DNA of 64,000 nucleotides from Bog-159 sp963818855 (GCA_963818855.1 CAWFUH010000009.1:25843-89842), one strand, 5' to 3'. Counted from the stretch's first letter, positions 1 to 9,516 are shown. Program-made: numbers and translations. Notes: generated from the sequence alone by a model not told the origin.

Positions 1-132
1 GTGCTCAAAGCAATCACCCCGCTGTTCAAGAAACGTGGCTCTACGCGGATCGTTCCTTTTGAAATAACCGGCTCGTACGGCAATACCACGGTCGGAGTCG
101 ATTGGAAGAAGGACTTGGCGCGTTTGAAGTAA
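1..132 (+). CDS. C-terminal end of an AsmA-like protein (partial)
   Basis: The window opens in frame with 43 codons ending in TAA at 130-132. The tail contains FKKRGSTRIVPFEITGSYGN and ends GVDWKKDLARLK. This short 'RIPFEITGSYGxxxxGVD' ending is typical of the last strand of AsmA-family membrane-anchored proteins of Acidobacteriota and Proteobacteria, which span the periplasm and are linked to lipid transport between membranes. Only the last part is visible, so the assignment rests on one conserved motif. The true start lies upstream of the window; the GTG at position 1 is probably an internal codon. Confidence 0.5.
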   Translation: MLKAITPLFKKRGSTRIVPFEITGSYGNTTVGVDWKKDLARLK

Positions 133-1128
133 GCATCGCGCAAACCTACCGGCGGCCGGCATCGTGAGCGCGTCAGAGCCGGTTTCGGCATCTTTGCCGG
201 CTCAGATTGCCACTAGACAAAAGTAGACGCACTCAGGGGGGCGGGAACCCCGGTGGCTGGTGGTTGGTGGCTCGGCAGCACGACAAAACACGACGCCCGC
301 AGGGGGGTGTATTGGGGGAGTTTTTCGACCGGCTTGGACCATTTTTCGACGGGCGCGCCATTGCGCGAAACTGGAGCCATGAGCAGGCTGCCTTACCAAC
401 AACTCGCCGCGTACGCCGCCCGAAGTCGCACGCCGCATAGGCGATTACAAAGCTGAAGACTTCCGCGCGCGGCGCGAAGAGCGAGTGCGACGCTGGCGGG
501 AAGCTAATCCTGACGCAGCCAACGAAACCGGGCCGGCGTTTCACCCGCTGATCATGCGCTACCAGGTGGATCCCAGGCGGACGTCGCGCGACAAGCCACG
601 GCACCAGCCTGTGTGAAGCACCAACCGCGGCGGTCACGGTGTGTCACGGCAGTGGCAGGATGGTCGGGCGGCATCGCAGATAGGCGCTATGGCCGGCGCG
701 GGGCTGACATCTCGCCGCGGCCTAATTGCTCGCACACCTCGCTTGAAGGATGTGAAGAATGCGGCGCCTCCAGCCGCGGCGCGCGTCCCGATACGCGCAC
801 TCGCGGGCGCGGCGACGGACAACGAGCTGGTGCCGGGGATTCGGCGCGGGCACCGCGGAGCGCGCGTCGGTGAACGGATGGCGGCGATGCTACCGGAACC
901 GGACCGGACATTGTTTCAAGAACCGGAGATTCAAGCTGGATTCATGGCGTGCTGCAAAGAGACGTGTCGGCAGGGTACATGGGGTCCGGCAACGGATGTA
1001 TCTCAAGGCGTTGCTCGCCAAGGGCGAGCAGGTCAAAGAAGCGAAAGAGGCTGAACTGGCGGGGATGAAGCTCCGAAAGCGCTCGCCCGCTGCTTGCGTT
1101 AGAGTAGGTCCCCACGCGATGCTTGGCC
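133..1128. other. About 1 kb with no convincing gene
   Basis: No reading frame here has recognisable homology. The most protein-like stretch is 383-616 (+), which has no start codon and reads through an Arg/Glu-rich segment (RREERVRRWREANPDAAN) to a TGA at 614-616. It resembles the RRWR-type basic helices of small hypothetical proteins often found near transposons, but this is only an impression. Another basic stretch lies around 930-1070. The region is probably decayed accessory DNA. Confidence 0.4.
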
Positions 1129-1458
1129 ATGGCTGATCACGGCAACATGTTCACCGGGCTGCCTTCGGCGGCGCTCACCGAAGAGGTGGTAATCGAGCTT
1201 CTGACCACACCCAGTCTACGAATCGAGCGTATCGTCTCGACCGGGCAGGCGAGTCCGGTGGATCATTGGTATGACCAGGATTGGGACGAGTGGGTGATCC
1301 TGCTGCTCGGCCACGCGCGGCTGCTCTTCGAGGGCGAAGCGGAGGCGCGGTCCTTAAGTCCCGGTGACTACATTCACATCCTGGCGCACCGCCGTCACCG
1401 CGTCCTCTGGTCCGATCCACAACAGGTGACCGTCTGGCTTGCTGTCCATTTCCGTTGA
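1129..1458 (+). CDS. Cupin-domain protein
   Basis: A 109-residue single-domain protein. The cupin signature is visible as DHWYDQDWDEWVILLLGHAR (motif 1 region, with the usual E-W-x-x-x-L-L-x-G spacing) followed by LSPGDYIHILAHRRHRV (motif 2, the G-D-x-x-x-I turn and a His). Proteins of this size are often annotated as cupins of unknown substrate; the histidines in both motifs could bind a metal. The ATG at 1129 was preferred to an in-frame TTG at 1123; an ATG at 1147 is also possible. It stands alone with no clear partner. Confidence 0.7.
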   Translation: MADHGNMFTGLPSAALTEEVVIELLTTPSLRIERIVSTGQASPVDHWYDQDWDEWVILLLGHARLLFEGEAEARSLSPGDYIHILAHRRHRVLWSDPQQVTVWLAVHFR

Positions 1459-1895
1459 TGCATCAGCAGCTTTAGCGTACGGGTCCCACCCATCGGCCCT
1501 GCCCGTGAACTGCTAGAGATTTCGTGACTTGGCCGCCGGACGCTCGGCCAAGCACGCAGACGCAGAATATGACCCTCCGAACCGTGGTTTATGTCGCACC
1601 TGATCCTTTTGGATCACGTCGCGACATGCGTGAAAGGCCCGTCTGGACGCGCTGAGAGAACGACTCGCCGAAACACTAGGTCAGGAGTGACACAAGAACC
1701 TTGTCCCGATATCCAGCGTTTTTGGGACGCCCGGAAGAGCCCCGAAGGCCCTATTTATAGGGCTGGTGTGCGTCTCCAGCCCTGGCCGGTGACTTGTGCT
1801 GCTCGAAACGGGGCCAAGCACCTGTTTGCGATTGCCAAAGCGGGATCCTGATTCCCCGCGGCGATTCGCTTATAATCGCACCTGGAGCACTACTT
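1459..1895. other. Intergenic region upstream of the PSCyt gene
   Basis: No gene is supported. An AT-rich imperfect palindrome, GCCCTATTTATAGGGC, lies at 1748-1763 and could form a short hairpin or be a protein-binding site. A promoter-like pair is listed separately at 1848-1876. The open frame at 1591-1851 has no recognisable protein features. Confidence 0.5.
1848..1876 (+). promoter_or_regulatory. Possible sigma-70-type promoter
   Basis: A perfect TATAAT at 1871-1876 is preceded at a 17-base spacing by CTGATT (1848-1853), a weak match to the -35 consensus. Transcription would begin about 13 bases before the ATG at 1896. Consensus match only. Confidence 0.35.
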
Positions 1896-4800
1896 ATGGG
1901 GCACAGGCGTTCTTATCGAGCTGTCACTCCATTTCTTCTGGCTTTGCCAGCGTGTTGGTGTGCCGCCAGCGATTTCCAAACGGACGTCCAGCCGATTTTG
2001 AACACTTCCTGTGTCCCTTGCCACCGCGGCGCCAAACCCAGCGCCGGACTAGCGCTGGATTCCGCGCAAGCCGTCGCCAAGGGGGGAAGGTCGGGCGCCG
2101 CAGTCCGCCCCGGCAACAGCTCGGCCAGTCCGCTATTCCAGAGGATCACTTCGGAGGATCGCGGAGTGCGTATGCCTCTCGGCGGCGAACCGTTGCCGGC
2201 ACCGGCCATTGCCCTGATTCGTTCGTGGATCGAAAGCGGCGCAGCGGGGCTTCCCGTTATCACCGCCGCCTCGCCGGCGAAGCACTGGGCATATGTCCCG
2301 CCGGTCCGTCCGCCTGTTCCGGCAGTCCACAATCGCTCGACTTCAAATCCGATCGATGCCTTCATCCTGGCCCGCTTGGATAAGGAGGGGCTGCAGCCGT
2401 CGCCCGAAGCATCTAAAGAAACGCTGATTCGCCGCGTCAGTCTCGACCTGATCGGCCTGCCGCCCAGCCCCCAGGAGATTGACGAGTTCCTGCGCGACAC
2501 GCGCCCCGATGCGTATGAACGGCTGGTCGATCGCCTGCTCGCGAATCCACATTACGGCGAGCGGTGGGCACGGCCGTGGCTCGATCTAGCCCGCTACGCC
2601 GATACCAACGGGTGGGAAAAAGATGAGCGCCGATCGATGTGGAAATACCGCGACTGGGTGATCGACGCACTGAATCGCGACATGCCGTTCGATGAATTCA
2701 CCATCGAGCAGCTTGCCGGCGATATGCTGCCGAACGCCACGTTCGACCAGAAGATCGCCACGGGCTTCAACCGCAACACGCTGTTTAATGAGGAGGGCGG
2801 CGTGGACAAGGACGAGGAGCTATGGATCAATCTGGTCGATCGCGTGAATACGACAGCCACTACCTGGCTCGGCTCCACGCTGGCATGCGCCCAATGCCAC
2901 AATCACAAATTCGATCCGTTCACGCAAAAGGAATACTATCAGTTTCTGGCCTTCTTCAACAACACCGATTTCAGCGAAAAGCACTATGGGGACACCACCC
3001 GGAAAAACGTCGAGCCTAAACTCAGCTTGCCGACGCCTCCGCAGGAAGCCCAGCGGCGGAAACTTCAACAGCGCATCGACAAACTGGAAGCCAAGCTGAA
3101 GACGCAAACTCCCCAGCTGGATCGCGAACAGCAGCGCTGGGAGAAGCAGATGCAGGAGCTCGAAGCCGGCTGGCAGACGCTCGAAATCAGCTCCGTGCGC
3201 TCCGCGTCCGGTTCGATGCTGAAGCGCAAAGAAGACGGCTCATGGCTGGCCTCCGGCGAGAATCCGCCCACAGACCAGTATGTGGTCGAGGTGCGGGCGC
3301 CCCGCAGCTTCACGGCTTTGTGCATCGAAGTGCTGCCCGATCCGAGCCTTCCCCGCGGCGGGCCGGGCCGCGATGCCTACGGCAACTTCGCGCTCACGGA
3401 ACTGAAGATGGAGGCGCTGGCACTTTCCGGCGCGGCGGAACCGGTGGCTGTCTCCAAGATCGTTTCCGACGGGGGCAAAGTGCGGACCGCCAAAGATAAG
3501 CCGGGCACGCCTCTGTGGGATGTGGACGCCTCCCGCGACGCGAAGCGCACACCGCGCCGCCTGTTGGCAGTGATGAATGGACCGCCGCCCGCCGGGCGGG
3601 ACACTCTGCGAATTACCTTGATCCAGGATTCCGAATTCTCCGGCCAAGGCATCGGACGATTCCGCATTTCAGCCTCGTCAGCCGCAACACCGCAGAGAAC
3701 CGTTGAGGTATCGGCCACACTGCGTGCGGTTCTCGAAACGGCGCCGGCAGAGCGTGGCAAGAAGCAGGCCGAGGAGCTGGCGGAAGCGTTTCGCAAGGTG
3801 GCCCCGTCGCTCGAAAGCGCCCGCGCCGAATTGAAGCAGCGGCAGCGCGCGCTGGACGACCTGGGCATCGCTACTACATTAGTGATGCGCGATCGCCCGG
3901 GCACCGAGCGTTTGTCCGCCGTGATGCGCGCCCGCGGCAGTTTCCTGAGCCCCGGCGAGACCGTATATGCCGGCACTCCGCAGTCGCTCAATGCGTGGCC
4001 TGACGGGCTTCCCAGGAACAGGCTGGGACTGGCGCGCTGGATCGTCAGCCGCGACAATCCTCTGACCAGCCGGGTGGCCGTCAACCGGATTTGGGAACAA
4101 TATTTCGGACACGGCATCGTCGAGACCAGTGAAGACTTCGGCACGCAGGGCGAACGGCCGGTGCATCCGGAGTTGCTTGATTGGCTGGCCGTGGAGTTCA
4201 TGGATCGCGACTGGAGTATGAAGGCCATCCACCGCCTCATTGTCACCTCCGCCACGTACCGCCAGGATTCCCGGGTAACGCCAGAGCTGGAGCAGCGCGA
4301 TCCTTATAATCGTCTGCTGGCGCGCGGGCCGCGGTTTCGCGTGGAAGCTGAAATGGTGCGCGACATCGTCCTCACCGCCAGCGGTTTGCTGGATGCGAAG
4401 ATTGGCGGACCCAGCGTGTTTCCTTACCAGCCGGACGGCGTCTGGGACATGCCGTACAACGACGACAAATGGAAGGAGAGCACCGGGGATGACCGTTACC
4501 GCCGGGGTCTGTACACCTTCATCCGGCGCACCGCTCCTTATCCGAGCATGACCGTGTTCGACGCGCCCAGCCGCGAAGCCTGTACGGTGCGCCGGGTACG
4601 TACGAATACTGCGCTGCAGGCGTTGACCACTTTGAACGATCCGGTGTTCTTCGAAGCGGCGCAGGCGCTCGGCAGGCGTGTGAGCCGGGAAGCCGATCAG
4701 GATGCCGCCGACCGCGCCGCGCTGGCTTTCCGGTTGTGCACCGGCCGCCGGGCGACCGCCGGCGAATTGCAAACCATTGTGCGAAATTACGAGGCGCAGC

Positions 4801-4934
4801 GCGCGGCATTCGCCAGAGATCCGGCATTATCCGCGAAGGTGACGGGCGCGGCGGGAGATGACGCGAGCGCGGCGGCCTGGGTGATGATTTCGAACGCCCT
4901 GCTCAATCTGGATGAAACGATCACGAAGGAATAA
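1896..4934 (+). CDS. PSCyt1/DUF1549-DUF1553 planctomycete-type cytochrome protein
   Basis: A 1012-residue exported protein. Order: signal peptide (residues 1-24); PSCyt1 domain with the haem-type motif CVPCH at residues 39-43; PSCyt2/DUF1549 domain with a second CxxCH in ACAQCHNHKFDPF; a coiled-coil-like Glu/Gln/Lys-rich stretch (from nt 3050, KLQQRIDKLEAKLK); a middle beta-rich part; and a C-terminal PSD1/DUF1553 domain (SRVAVNRIWEQYFGHGIV, later NTALQALTTLNDP). These proteins are common in Planctomycetes, Verrucomicrobia and Acidobacteriota and usually sit beside a DUF1501 gene, as here. The biochemical role is unknown; polysaccharide or methoxyl catabolism is often proposed. The ATG at 1896 gives a proper signal peptide; the frame is open further upstream but that part is not protein-like. 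Confidence 0.9.
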   Translation: MGHRRSYRAVTPFLLALPACWCAASDFQTDVQPILNTSCVPCHRGAKPSAGLALDSAQAVAKGGRSGAAVRPGNSSASPLFQRITSEDRGVRMPLGGEPLPAPAIALIRSWIESGAAGLPVITAASPAKHWAYVPPVRPPVPAVHNRSTSNPIDAFILARLDKEGLQPSPEASKETLIRRVSLDLIGLPPSPQEIDEFLRDTRPDAYERLVDRLLANPHYGERWARPWLDLARYADTNGWEKDERRSMWKYRDWVIDALNRDMPFDEFTIEQLAGDMLPNATFDQKIATGFNRNTLFNEEGGVDKDEELWINLVDRVNTTATTWLGSTLACAQCHNHKFDPFTQKEYYQFLAFFNNTDFSEKHYGDTTRKNVEPKLSLPTPPQEAQRRKLQQRIDKLEAKLKTQTPQLDREQQRWEKQMQELEAGWQTLEISSVRSASGSMLKRKEDGSWLASGENPPTDQYVVEVRAPRSFTALCIEVLPDPSLPRGGPGRDAYGNFALTELKMEALALSGAAEPVAVSKIVSDGGKVRTAKDKPGTPLWDVDASRDAKRTPRRLLAVMNGPPPAGRDTLRITLIQDSEFSGQGIGRFRISASSAATPQRTVEVSATLRAVLETAPAERGKKQAEELAEAFRKVAPSLESARAELKQRQRALDDLGIATTLVMRDRPGTERLSAVMRARGSFLSPGETVYAGTPQSLNAWPDGLPRNRLGLARWIVSRDNPLTSRVAVNRIWEQYFGHGIVETSEDFGTQGERPVHPELLDWLAVEFMDRDWSMKAIHRLIVTSATYRQDSRVTPELEQRDPYNRLLARGPRFRVEAEMVRDIVLTASGLLDAKIGGPSVFPYQPDGVWDMPYNDDKWKESTGDDRYRRGLYTFIRRTAPYPSMTVFDAPSREACTVRRVRTNTALQALTTLNDPVFFEAAQALGRRVSREADQDAADRAALAFRLCTGRRATAGELQTIVRNYEAQRAAFARDPALSAKVTGAAGDDASAAAWVMISNALLNLDETITKE

Positions 4935-4938
4935 AGTC

Positions 4939-6381
4939 ATGTTGGAACGGGATTCCAAACAATTACTCGATATCACCCGGCGGCACTTCTTCTGCCGGGC
5001 CGGATTCGGCATCGGCACGCTGGCATTGAGCGCGCTGCTCGATGACCGGCTCTTCGCGACCCAGACCAATCCGCTCGCTGCGCGCAAGCCGCCTCTGGAA
5101 GCCAGGGCCAAGAGCGTCATCTACCTATTCATGGCCGGTGCGCCTTCGCAGCTCGACCTCTTCGATTACAAGCCCAAGCTGAACCAGTTCGACGGGCAGC
5201 CCGTACCGGCGGAACTGGTGAAGGGCGAGCGCTTCGCATTCATTCAGGGCACGCCGCTGCTGCTGGGCTCGCCACACGCATTTGCGCGCCACGGTCAGTC
5301 CGGCGCCGAGATCAGCAATCTGCTGCCGCATTTCACCGAGATCGTGGACGACGTCTCCATCATCAAGTCGATGTGGACGACGCAATTCAACCACGCGCCA
5401 GCGCAGATCTACATGTCCACGGGGCATCAACTGGTGGGCCGTCCGAGCTTCGGCGCCTGGACCACCTACGGACTGGGGAGCCAGAATCAGGATCTACCCG
5501 GATTCGTGGTTCTGTTATCCGGGCAGAGTCAGCCGGATGGCGGCAAGAGCTGTTGGGGCAGCGGATTCCTGCCCACGTTCTACCAGGGCGTAGAGTTCCG
5601 GCGTAGCGGCGAGCCGGTCCTGTTTCTGACGAATCCCGATGGCGTGGATAATGCGGCGCGGCGCCGCTCGCTGGATCTGATCCGGGACTTGGATCAGACG
5701 CATGAGGCAGCGGTCGGCGATCCGGAAATCGAGACTCGTATCAACTCCTGCGAACTGGCGTACCGGATGCAGGCCAGCGTGCCCGAATTGATGGATGTCG
5801 AAGGCGAGCCGGAACATATCCATCGGCTCTATGGCACCGAGCCGGGCACGAACTCGTTCGCGAATAACTGCCTGATGGCTCGCCGCCTGGTGGAGCGCGG
5901 AGTACGCTTCGTGCAGCTCTTCCATCGCGGGTGGGACACGCACGGCTCCGGCGGCGGCGACGATATCGTGAACCGGCTCTCGGAGTTGTGCCGGGCTACC
6001 GATCAGGCGGCCGCCGCGCTGATCAAGGATTTGAAGCAGCGCGGACTGCTGGATTCCACCATCGTGGTTTGGGGCGGCGAGTTCGGGCGCACGCCCATGA
6101 ACGAAGCGCGGGACGGCTCAAAATTTCTAGGGCGCGATCATCACCCGCGCGCCTTCACCATGTGGGTCGCGGGCGGCGGCATCCGCCCTGGTGAGACCGT
6201 CGGCCAGACGGACGACATCGGCTACAACATCGCGGAAAATCCGGTCTCGGTCCACGACCTGCACGCCACCCTGCTGAACCGTTTGGGATTCGATCACACC
6301 CGGCTGACCTACCGGTTTCAAGGGCGCGACTTTCGGCTCACCGACGTCGAAGGAGAGGTCGTCAAGAAGCTAATGGTATAG
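4939..6381 (+). CDS. DUF1501 protein with a Tat-like signal
   Basis: A 480-residue protein of the DUF1501 family, which has an alkaline-phosphatase/sulfatase-like fold. It starts 4 bases after the stop of the PSCyt gene, with AAGGA (4926-4930) at good spacing before ATG 4939, so the two are an operon. The N-terminus has RRHFFCRAGFGIGTLALSALL-type features of a Tat signal (twin Arg, then a hydrophobic stretch). Visible family blocks include FMAGAPSQLDLFDYKP, the MSTGHQLVGRPSFGAW region, FHRGWDTHG and GGEFGRTPMNE near the C-terminus. The partner with DUF1549/DUF1553 is a well-known conserved pair; the substrate is unknown. Confidence 0.9.
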   Translation: MLERDSKQLLDITRRHFFCRAGFGIGTLALSALLDDRLFATQTNPLAARKPPLEARAKSVIYLFMAGAPSQLDLFDYKPKLNQFDGQPVPAELVKGERFAFIQGTPLLLGSPHAFARHGQSGAEISNLLPHFTEIVDDVSIIKSMWTTQFNHAPAQIYMSTGHQLVGRPSFGAWTTYGLGSQNQDLPGFVVLLSGQSQPDGGKSCWGSGFLPTFYQGVEFRRSGEPVLFLTNPDGVDNAARRRSLDLIRDLDQTHEAAVGDPEIETRINSCELAYRMQASVPELMDVEGEPEHIHRLYGTEPGTNSFANNCLMARRLVERGVRFVQLFHRGWDTHGSGGGDDIVNRLSELCRATDQAAAALIKDLKQRGLLDSTIVVWGGEFGRTPMNEARDGSKFLGRDHHPRAFTMWVAGGGIRPGETVGQTDDIGYNIAENPVSVHDLHATLLNRLGFDHTRLTYRFQGRDFRLTDVEGEVVKKLMV

Positions 6382-6715
6382 CGATTTCGGATCTGTGGCA
6401 GACTACAGAATCGGGTCTCGATGTTTGATCCACTCAAGTGGGTGGATTGATCCGCGCCTCATCCACCGTCTTCTGCGTTGTTTTGTATTCTGCAGAGAGA
6501 ACGCTACCCATCTTGCCATTCAATGCCCTTGCCGCGAGCGAGTAGGCAAGCGCGGCTCGCTGGTGCTCTTCCACCCGCCTTATGCACAAGATTTGATCCG
6601 CCGACAGTGGCCTGAGGCGGGCGACCGTTTGGGGACCCTGAGAATCCTGCGTTAAAACAGGTGGAGTAGCGAAGGTGAAGCTTCGCAAAACTCATTCTCA
6701 GGAGTCACCCAAAAG
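6382..6715. other. Intergenic region with a small reverse reading frame, cut by an IS fragment
   Basis: On the minus strand a reading frame ending at 6434-6436 encodes a plausible helical stretch (VEEHQRAALAYSLAARALNG followed by KMGSVLSAEYK) that looks like the tail of a small hypothetical protein. Its 5' side runs into the left flank of the transposase fragment near 6637, so it may be the part of a gene left after the insertion. The homology is an impression, not established. Confidence 0.3.
6637..6715 (+). repeat. Inverted repeats and hairpin at the left end of the IS1380-type fragment
   Basis: CCTGAGAAT (6637-6645) is repeated in inverse as ATTCTCAGG (6694-6702), and a second hairpin GCGAAG/CTTCGC lies between them (6669-6686). 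The position directly before the transposase start suggests the terminal repeat and leader of the element. The matching right end was not found, consistent with truncation. Confidence 0.4.
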
Positions 6716-7198
6716 GTGAATAACAATCGAAAGCATACCAATCAAACGACCGTCAGGCAAGGGGCGGAAGCGGCTAGGGCAGAACCCTTGAAAATCGGGG
6801 CTGCCACGCCTTTTGATTTCTCGGCGCGCAATCTAACGGCCTACGGCGGTTTATTGCCGGTGGCGACCATGCTGGAAAAGCTCGGGTTCCAGCAGTTGGT
6901 GGAAGAGACGCTCAGCATCAAACGGCTGACCCGCGTGATGCCGGTGTACCAGTTTGTGCTGGCCATGGTGCTGGCATTGTATGTGGGATTTTCGCGACTG
7001 CATCACCTGCGCTTTCTGGAGCGCGAGCCGATGCTGACCGGGATTCTGAAAGTGCTGCGTCTACCGCCGCAGTGCACGTTTTGGCGGTTTCTGGCCTCGC
7101 TGCATCTGAGCGTGGCCGGACAGATTCTGCGCATGCAGCAGATCCTGCGGCAGCGCGTGTGGGAAGCCGCGCATGTGGAACTGAAAACCATCACCCTG
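6716..7198 (+). pseudogene. IS1380-family transposase, N-terminal fragment
   Basis: About 160 codons from a GTG start. The segment AYGGLLPVATMLEKLGFQQL followed by the VYQFVLAMVLALYVGFSRL block is characteristic of the N-terminal part of IS1380-type DDE transposases. Homology stops near HVELKTITL, just where the first catalytic Asp region (usually TLDTDTT-like) should begin; after this the frame continues with unrelated sequence to 7411. All catalytic acidic residues are therefore missing and the element is dead. GGAG lies 11 bases before the GTG. Confidence 0.7.
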
Positions 7199-7365
7199 GG
7201 CAGGCATGCGCAGCATTGCGGTCGGGCGCAATACAGGTGGCTGGCCCGCGGACATCCACACGCCTTCGTTGGCGGATCTGCCGACGGACGCCTTTACGCG
7301 CCTGTTACCAGGGGGCTGATGCCGGCGTGGACGCCGGCTGCAGGACTGGAGCCCTGCCCACGACG

Positions 7366-8913
7366 CTACTTGTCGAAGGTGATACTGGACTCGCCCGCGT
7401 ACCTGTGGTAATTGCGGAAATCTATGGAGTTGCGGCTGCAGGTGCTTGTATCCCGCTGGCAGCCCATCGATTCGGCGTGCACAGGGACCAGGTACTGGCG
7501 GTCGGCGAAACGGACGAATTCATAATCGGTGGCCATCTCCACTTTGTCGCTGGGGAAGGCATCCGGGATGTGGGTCGCCTGCATTTCGATGCGCAGCACC
7601 CGGTTGGTCTCTTTATCGATCCATACGGAGCCCTGGTACGCAGGAGTAATCGACTGCGACGCTACCATGACTTGCCAGTGGGAATGCTCGCGCTCCACGG
7701 TGAAATCGAAAACCAGGGAAGGGCGCCCGGCCGAACGGGACTCCTTGCGGTACTCGAAATCCGCCGCCGTGTAAGGGGAGAACACGTCCTTCAGGACGCT
7801 GCCAAACTCACCGGTGGACCAGGATCCGGGCAAATCCGCCATGCTCTTCTTAGACGCCTTGCCGTTGATTTGCAGGTTGCGGTAGCTCTCCTGTCCGTTC
7901 TCATAGACCAGCGCCATAGAAATGACGTCGAGCGGCTGCCAGTTCTTGGAATTCGACGCCGTCTGATAGCGCGTCATCAGCTCCTGGCAGTAGTAGTTGG
8001 GCAGGGTTTCGAGGAACATGCCCGCGGCTTCGCGCGCTTTTTCGATGACGACTTCCTCGTGCCGCTGCGGTCCGCGAACAGGCGGCTCAGACTCCGGGGC
8101 GGGCGTCTCATTCCGGGCCGAAAGCTCCGGTGCGGGCGCGGCGGTTTCAGCGGCCTGCGGCGGGGGAGCTTCCGTCTGCTTGTGCGCGGCACTGCCACCG
8201 CGCTTCAGGACGGGCGGACCCTGATCGTCCGTATCAATTTGCACGGACTTCACCTGGTCTTTCGCCGGTGCGTTCAGATCGGCTGGATTCGGGTCGTCAG
8301 CGGAGGAGGCGGCAGCGGCGGTGGGCGCGCTGGGCGCGGGCGGCGTGGCGGGGGTTGCGGGCGGAGCAGGCGGAGCAGAAGGTTTAGCCGGCTCCGCGGC
8401 AGGAGTTTCCTTCTTGTCTTCGCTGCCGCTGTCTTTGACTCTATTTTTGGCATCCTTGGCCAGCGAGGTCTGCACCGGCTCGATAGCATGCGCGCGATCC
8501 TTGGCAGTTCCATCCTGCTGCCACATGACGTTGACGGCCGTCATGAAACCCTCGTCATCCTGATTGGACTCGATTTCCACGAAGTCGCCGGGCGCCAGGT
8601 CAGCAGGCTTGATGGCGTTGCCCAATTTCAGGAAATGCGTGGCATCGGTGCGCTTGTAATTCAGAATACGGTGATCGTCGGCTTCGAGGACGATCTCGTC
8701 TTTGCGCAGGCGCCGCAGCATGCCCGTAGTGCTCTCGAGTTGGGCCTGCTCTTCATTCTTCTTGTGGCGGCGCGGTACCGGGATGCCCAAGCCGCCATTA
8801 CCGGGAGGAATGCCGCCCGGATATTGACCTGGGGGGTATTGGGCTGGCGCGGGCGGAGGGGCTTCGATCACGACCAGCAGGAGACCGAGCCAAAATGGGC
8901 GTAAAACAGCCAT
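7366..8913 (-). CDS. Secreted protein with Pro/Ala-rich linker, acidobacterial type
   Basis: A 515-residue protein starting at ATG 8911-8913 with a signal peptide (MAVLRPFWLGLLLVV). After a Pro/Gly-rich stretch comes a small beta domain of about 80 residues (TGMLRRLRKDEIVLEADD, then LAPGDFVEIESNQDD) that resembles DUF5666/OB-like domains. A long Ala/Pro linker follows, and then a conserved C-terminal domain of about 220 residues (ETLPNYYCQELMTRY, VFDFTVEREHSHWQV, GSVWIDKETNRVLRIEM, ending SSITFDK) of the kind seen in many acidobacterial exported proteins with a LolA-like beta fold. Function unknown; probably periplasmic or outer-membrane associated. The opposite strand is also open here but reads as low-complexity Arg/Gly. 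Confidence 0.75.
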   Translation of the reverse strand: MAVLRPFWLGLLLVVIEAPPPAPAQYPPGQYPGGIPPGNGGLGIPVPRRHKKNEEQAQLESTTGMLRRLRKDEIVLEADDHRILNYKRTDATHFLKLGNAIKPADLAPGDFVEIESNQDDEGFMTAVNVMWQQDGTAKDRAHAIEPVQTSLAKDAKNRVKDSGSEDKKETPAAEPAKPSAPPAPPATPATPPAPSAPTAAAASSADDPNPADLNAPAKDQVKSVQIDTDDQGPPVLKRGGSAAHKQTEAPPPQAAETAAPAPELSARNETPAPESEPPVRGPQRHEEVVIEKAREAAGMFLETLPNYYCQELMTRYQTASNSKNWQPLDVISMALVYENGQESYRNLQINGKASKKSMADLPGSWSTGEFGSVLKDVFSPYTAADFEYRKESRSAGRPSLVFDFTVEREHSHWQVMVASQSITPAYQGSVWIDKETNRVLRIEMQATHIPDAFPSDKVEMATDYEFVRFADRQYLVPVHAESMGCQRDTSTCSRNSIDFRNYHRYAGESSITFDK

Positions 8914-9171
8914 ATAACTACCAGCATACCTGGACGATGCAGCGGGTGTTTGGGTTTCGCCTCGAGGCCCCGCTTTCAGCCCCCCATCCGTGCGAGGCGC
9001 ATACTGGCAGGTTTCTTGCCATCGGATGTGAGCAAATTTGACCAGCTTATCCGTGACGCTTTGAACAGTTTTGACCGGACAGGACGGCGAGTGCCTGCTA
9101 CGTGTATTAGAGTAGTCCAAAATTGCGTGGACACGGAGACTTGCCTGCGCGGTGGGAAAGAGACGATTGAC

Positions 9172-9516
9172 ATGAAGGCTGATACCGGGCATCGGGCGGA
9201 GCATACCGTTCTCGTGGTGGCTGATGACCCCCGCGTCCTAATGCTGGCGCAAGCGATTCTTACCGGCAAGGGACACCGGGTGCTCGTGGCAAGCGATGCG
9301 CAGAACGCCGTCCAGGTACTTAAGGGAAACTACGTCCCCGTTCATTCCGTGGCTATCCGAGCGGGTATCAGCGGTTACGATGAACTCGAAGACTGGTCTC
9401 TCCGCCGGGGAGCCAAGCCATGGACTTTCTGGTGTGCTGTCGATGATCGGAGCGTCCGGCTGAAAGGGCTGGATGCGGGAGCCGACTGGGAAAGCGCCGC
9501 TTTGCAAGCGTATTGA
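9172..9516 (+). CDS. Degenerate receiver-domain (CheY-like) protein
   Basis: A 114-residue protein. HTVLVVADDPRVLMLAQAIL followed by TGKGHRVLVASDAQNAVQVL matches the first half of a response-regulator receiver domain, including the acidic pair DD. The usual phosphoacceptor block (D-x-x-M-P) is not there: the equivalent stretch reads VAIRAGISGYDELED, with no Asp at the expected place, and the later Thr and Lys positions are not clear. No output domain follows. It may be a pseudo-receiver or a decaying gene. ATG 9172 is preceded by GGGAAAGAG. The divergent neighbour is the secreted protein at 7366-8913. Confidence 0.5.
   Translation: MKADTGHRAEHTVLVVADDPRVLMLAQAILTGKGHRVLVASDAQNAVQVLKGNYVPVHSVAIRAGISGYDELEDWSLRRGAKPWTFWCAVDDRSVRLKGLDAGADWESAALQAY

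Noticed and set aside
1591..1851. Small open frame before the PSCyt gene
   Set aside because: No ribosome-binding site or protein-like composition, and it covers the palindrome and promoter region.
7072..8904. Long open frame on the plus strand
   Set aside because: It is antisense to the secreted protein at 7366-8913. Its translation is low-complexity Arg/Gly/Ser without a start signal or family, while the other strand gives a signal peptide and conserved domains.
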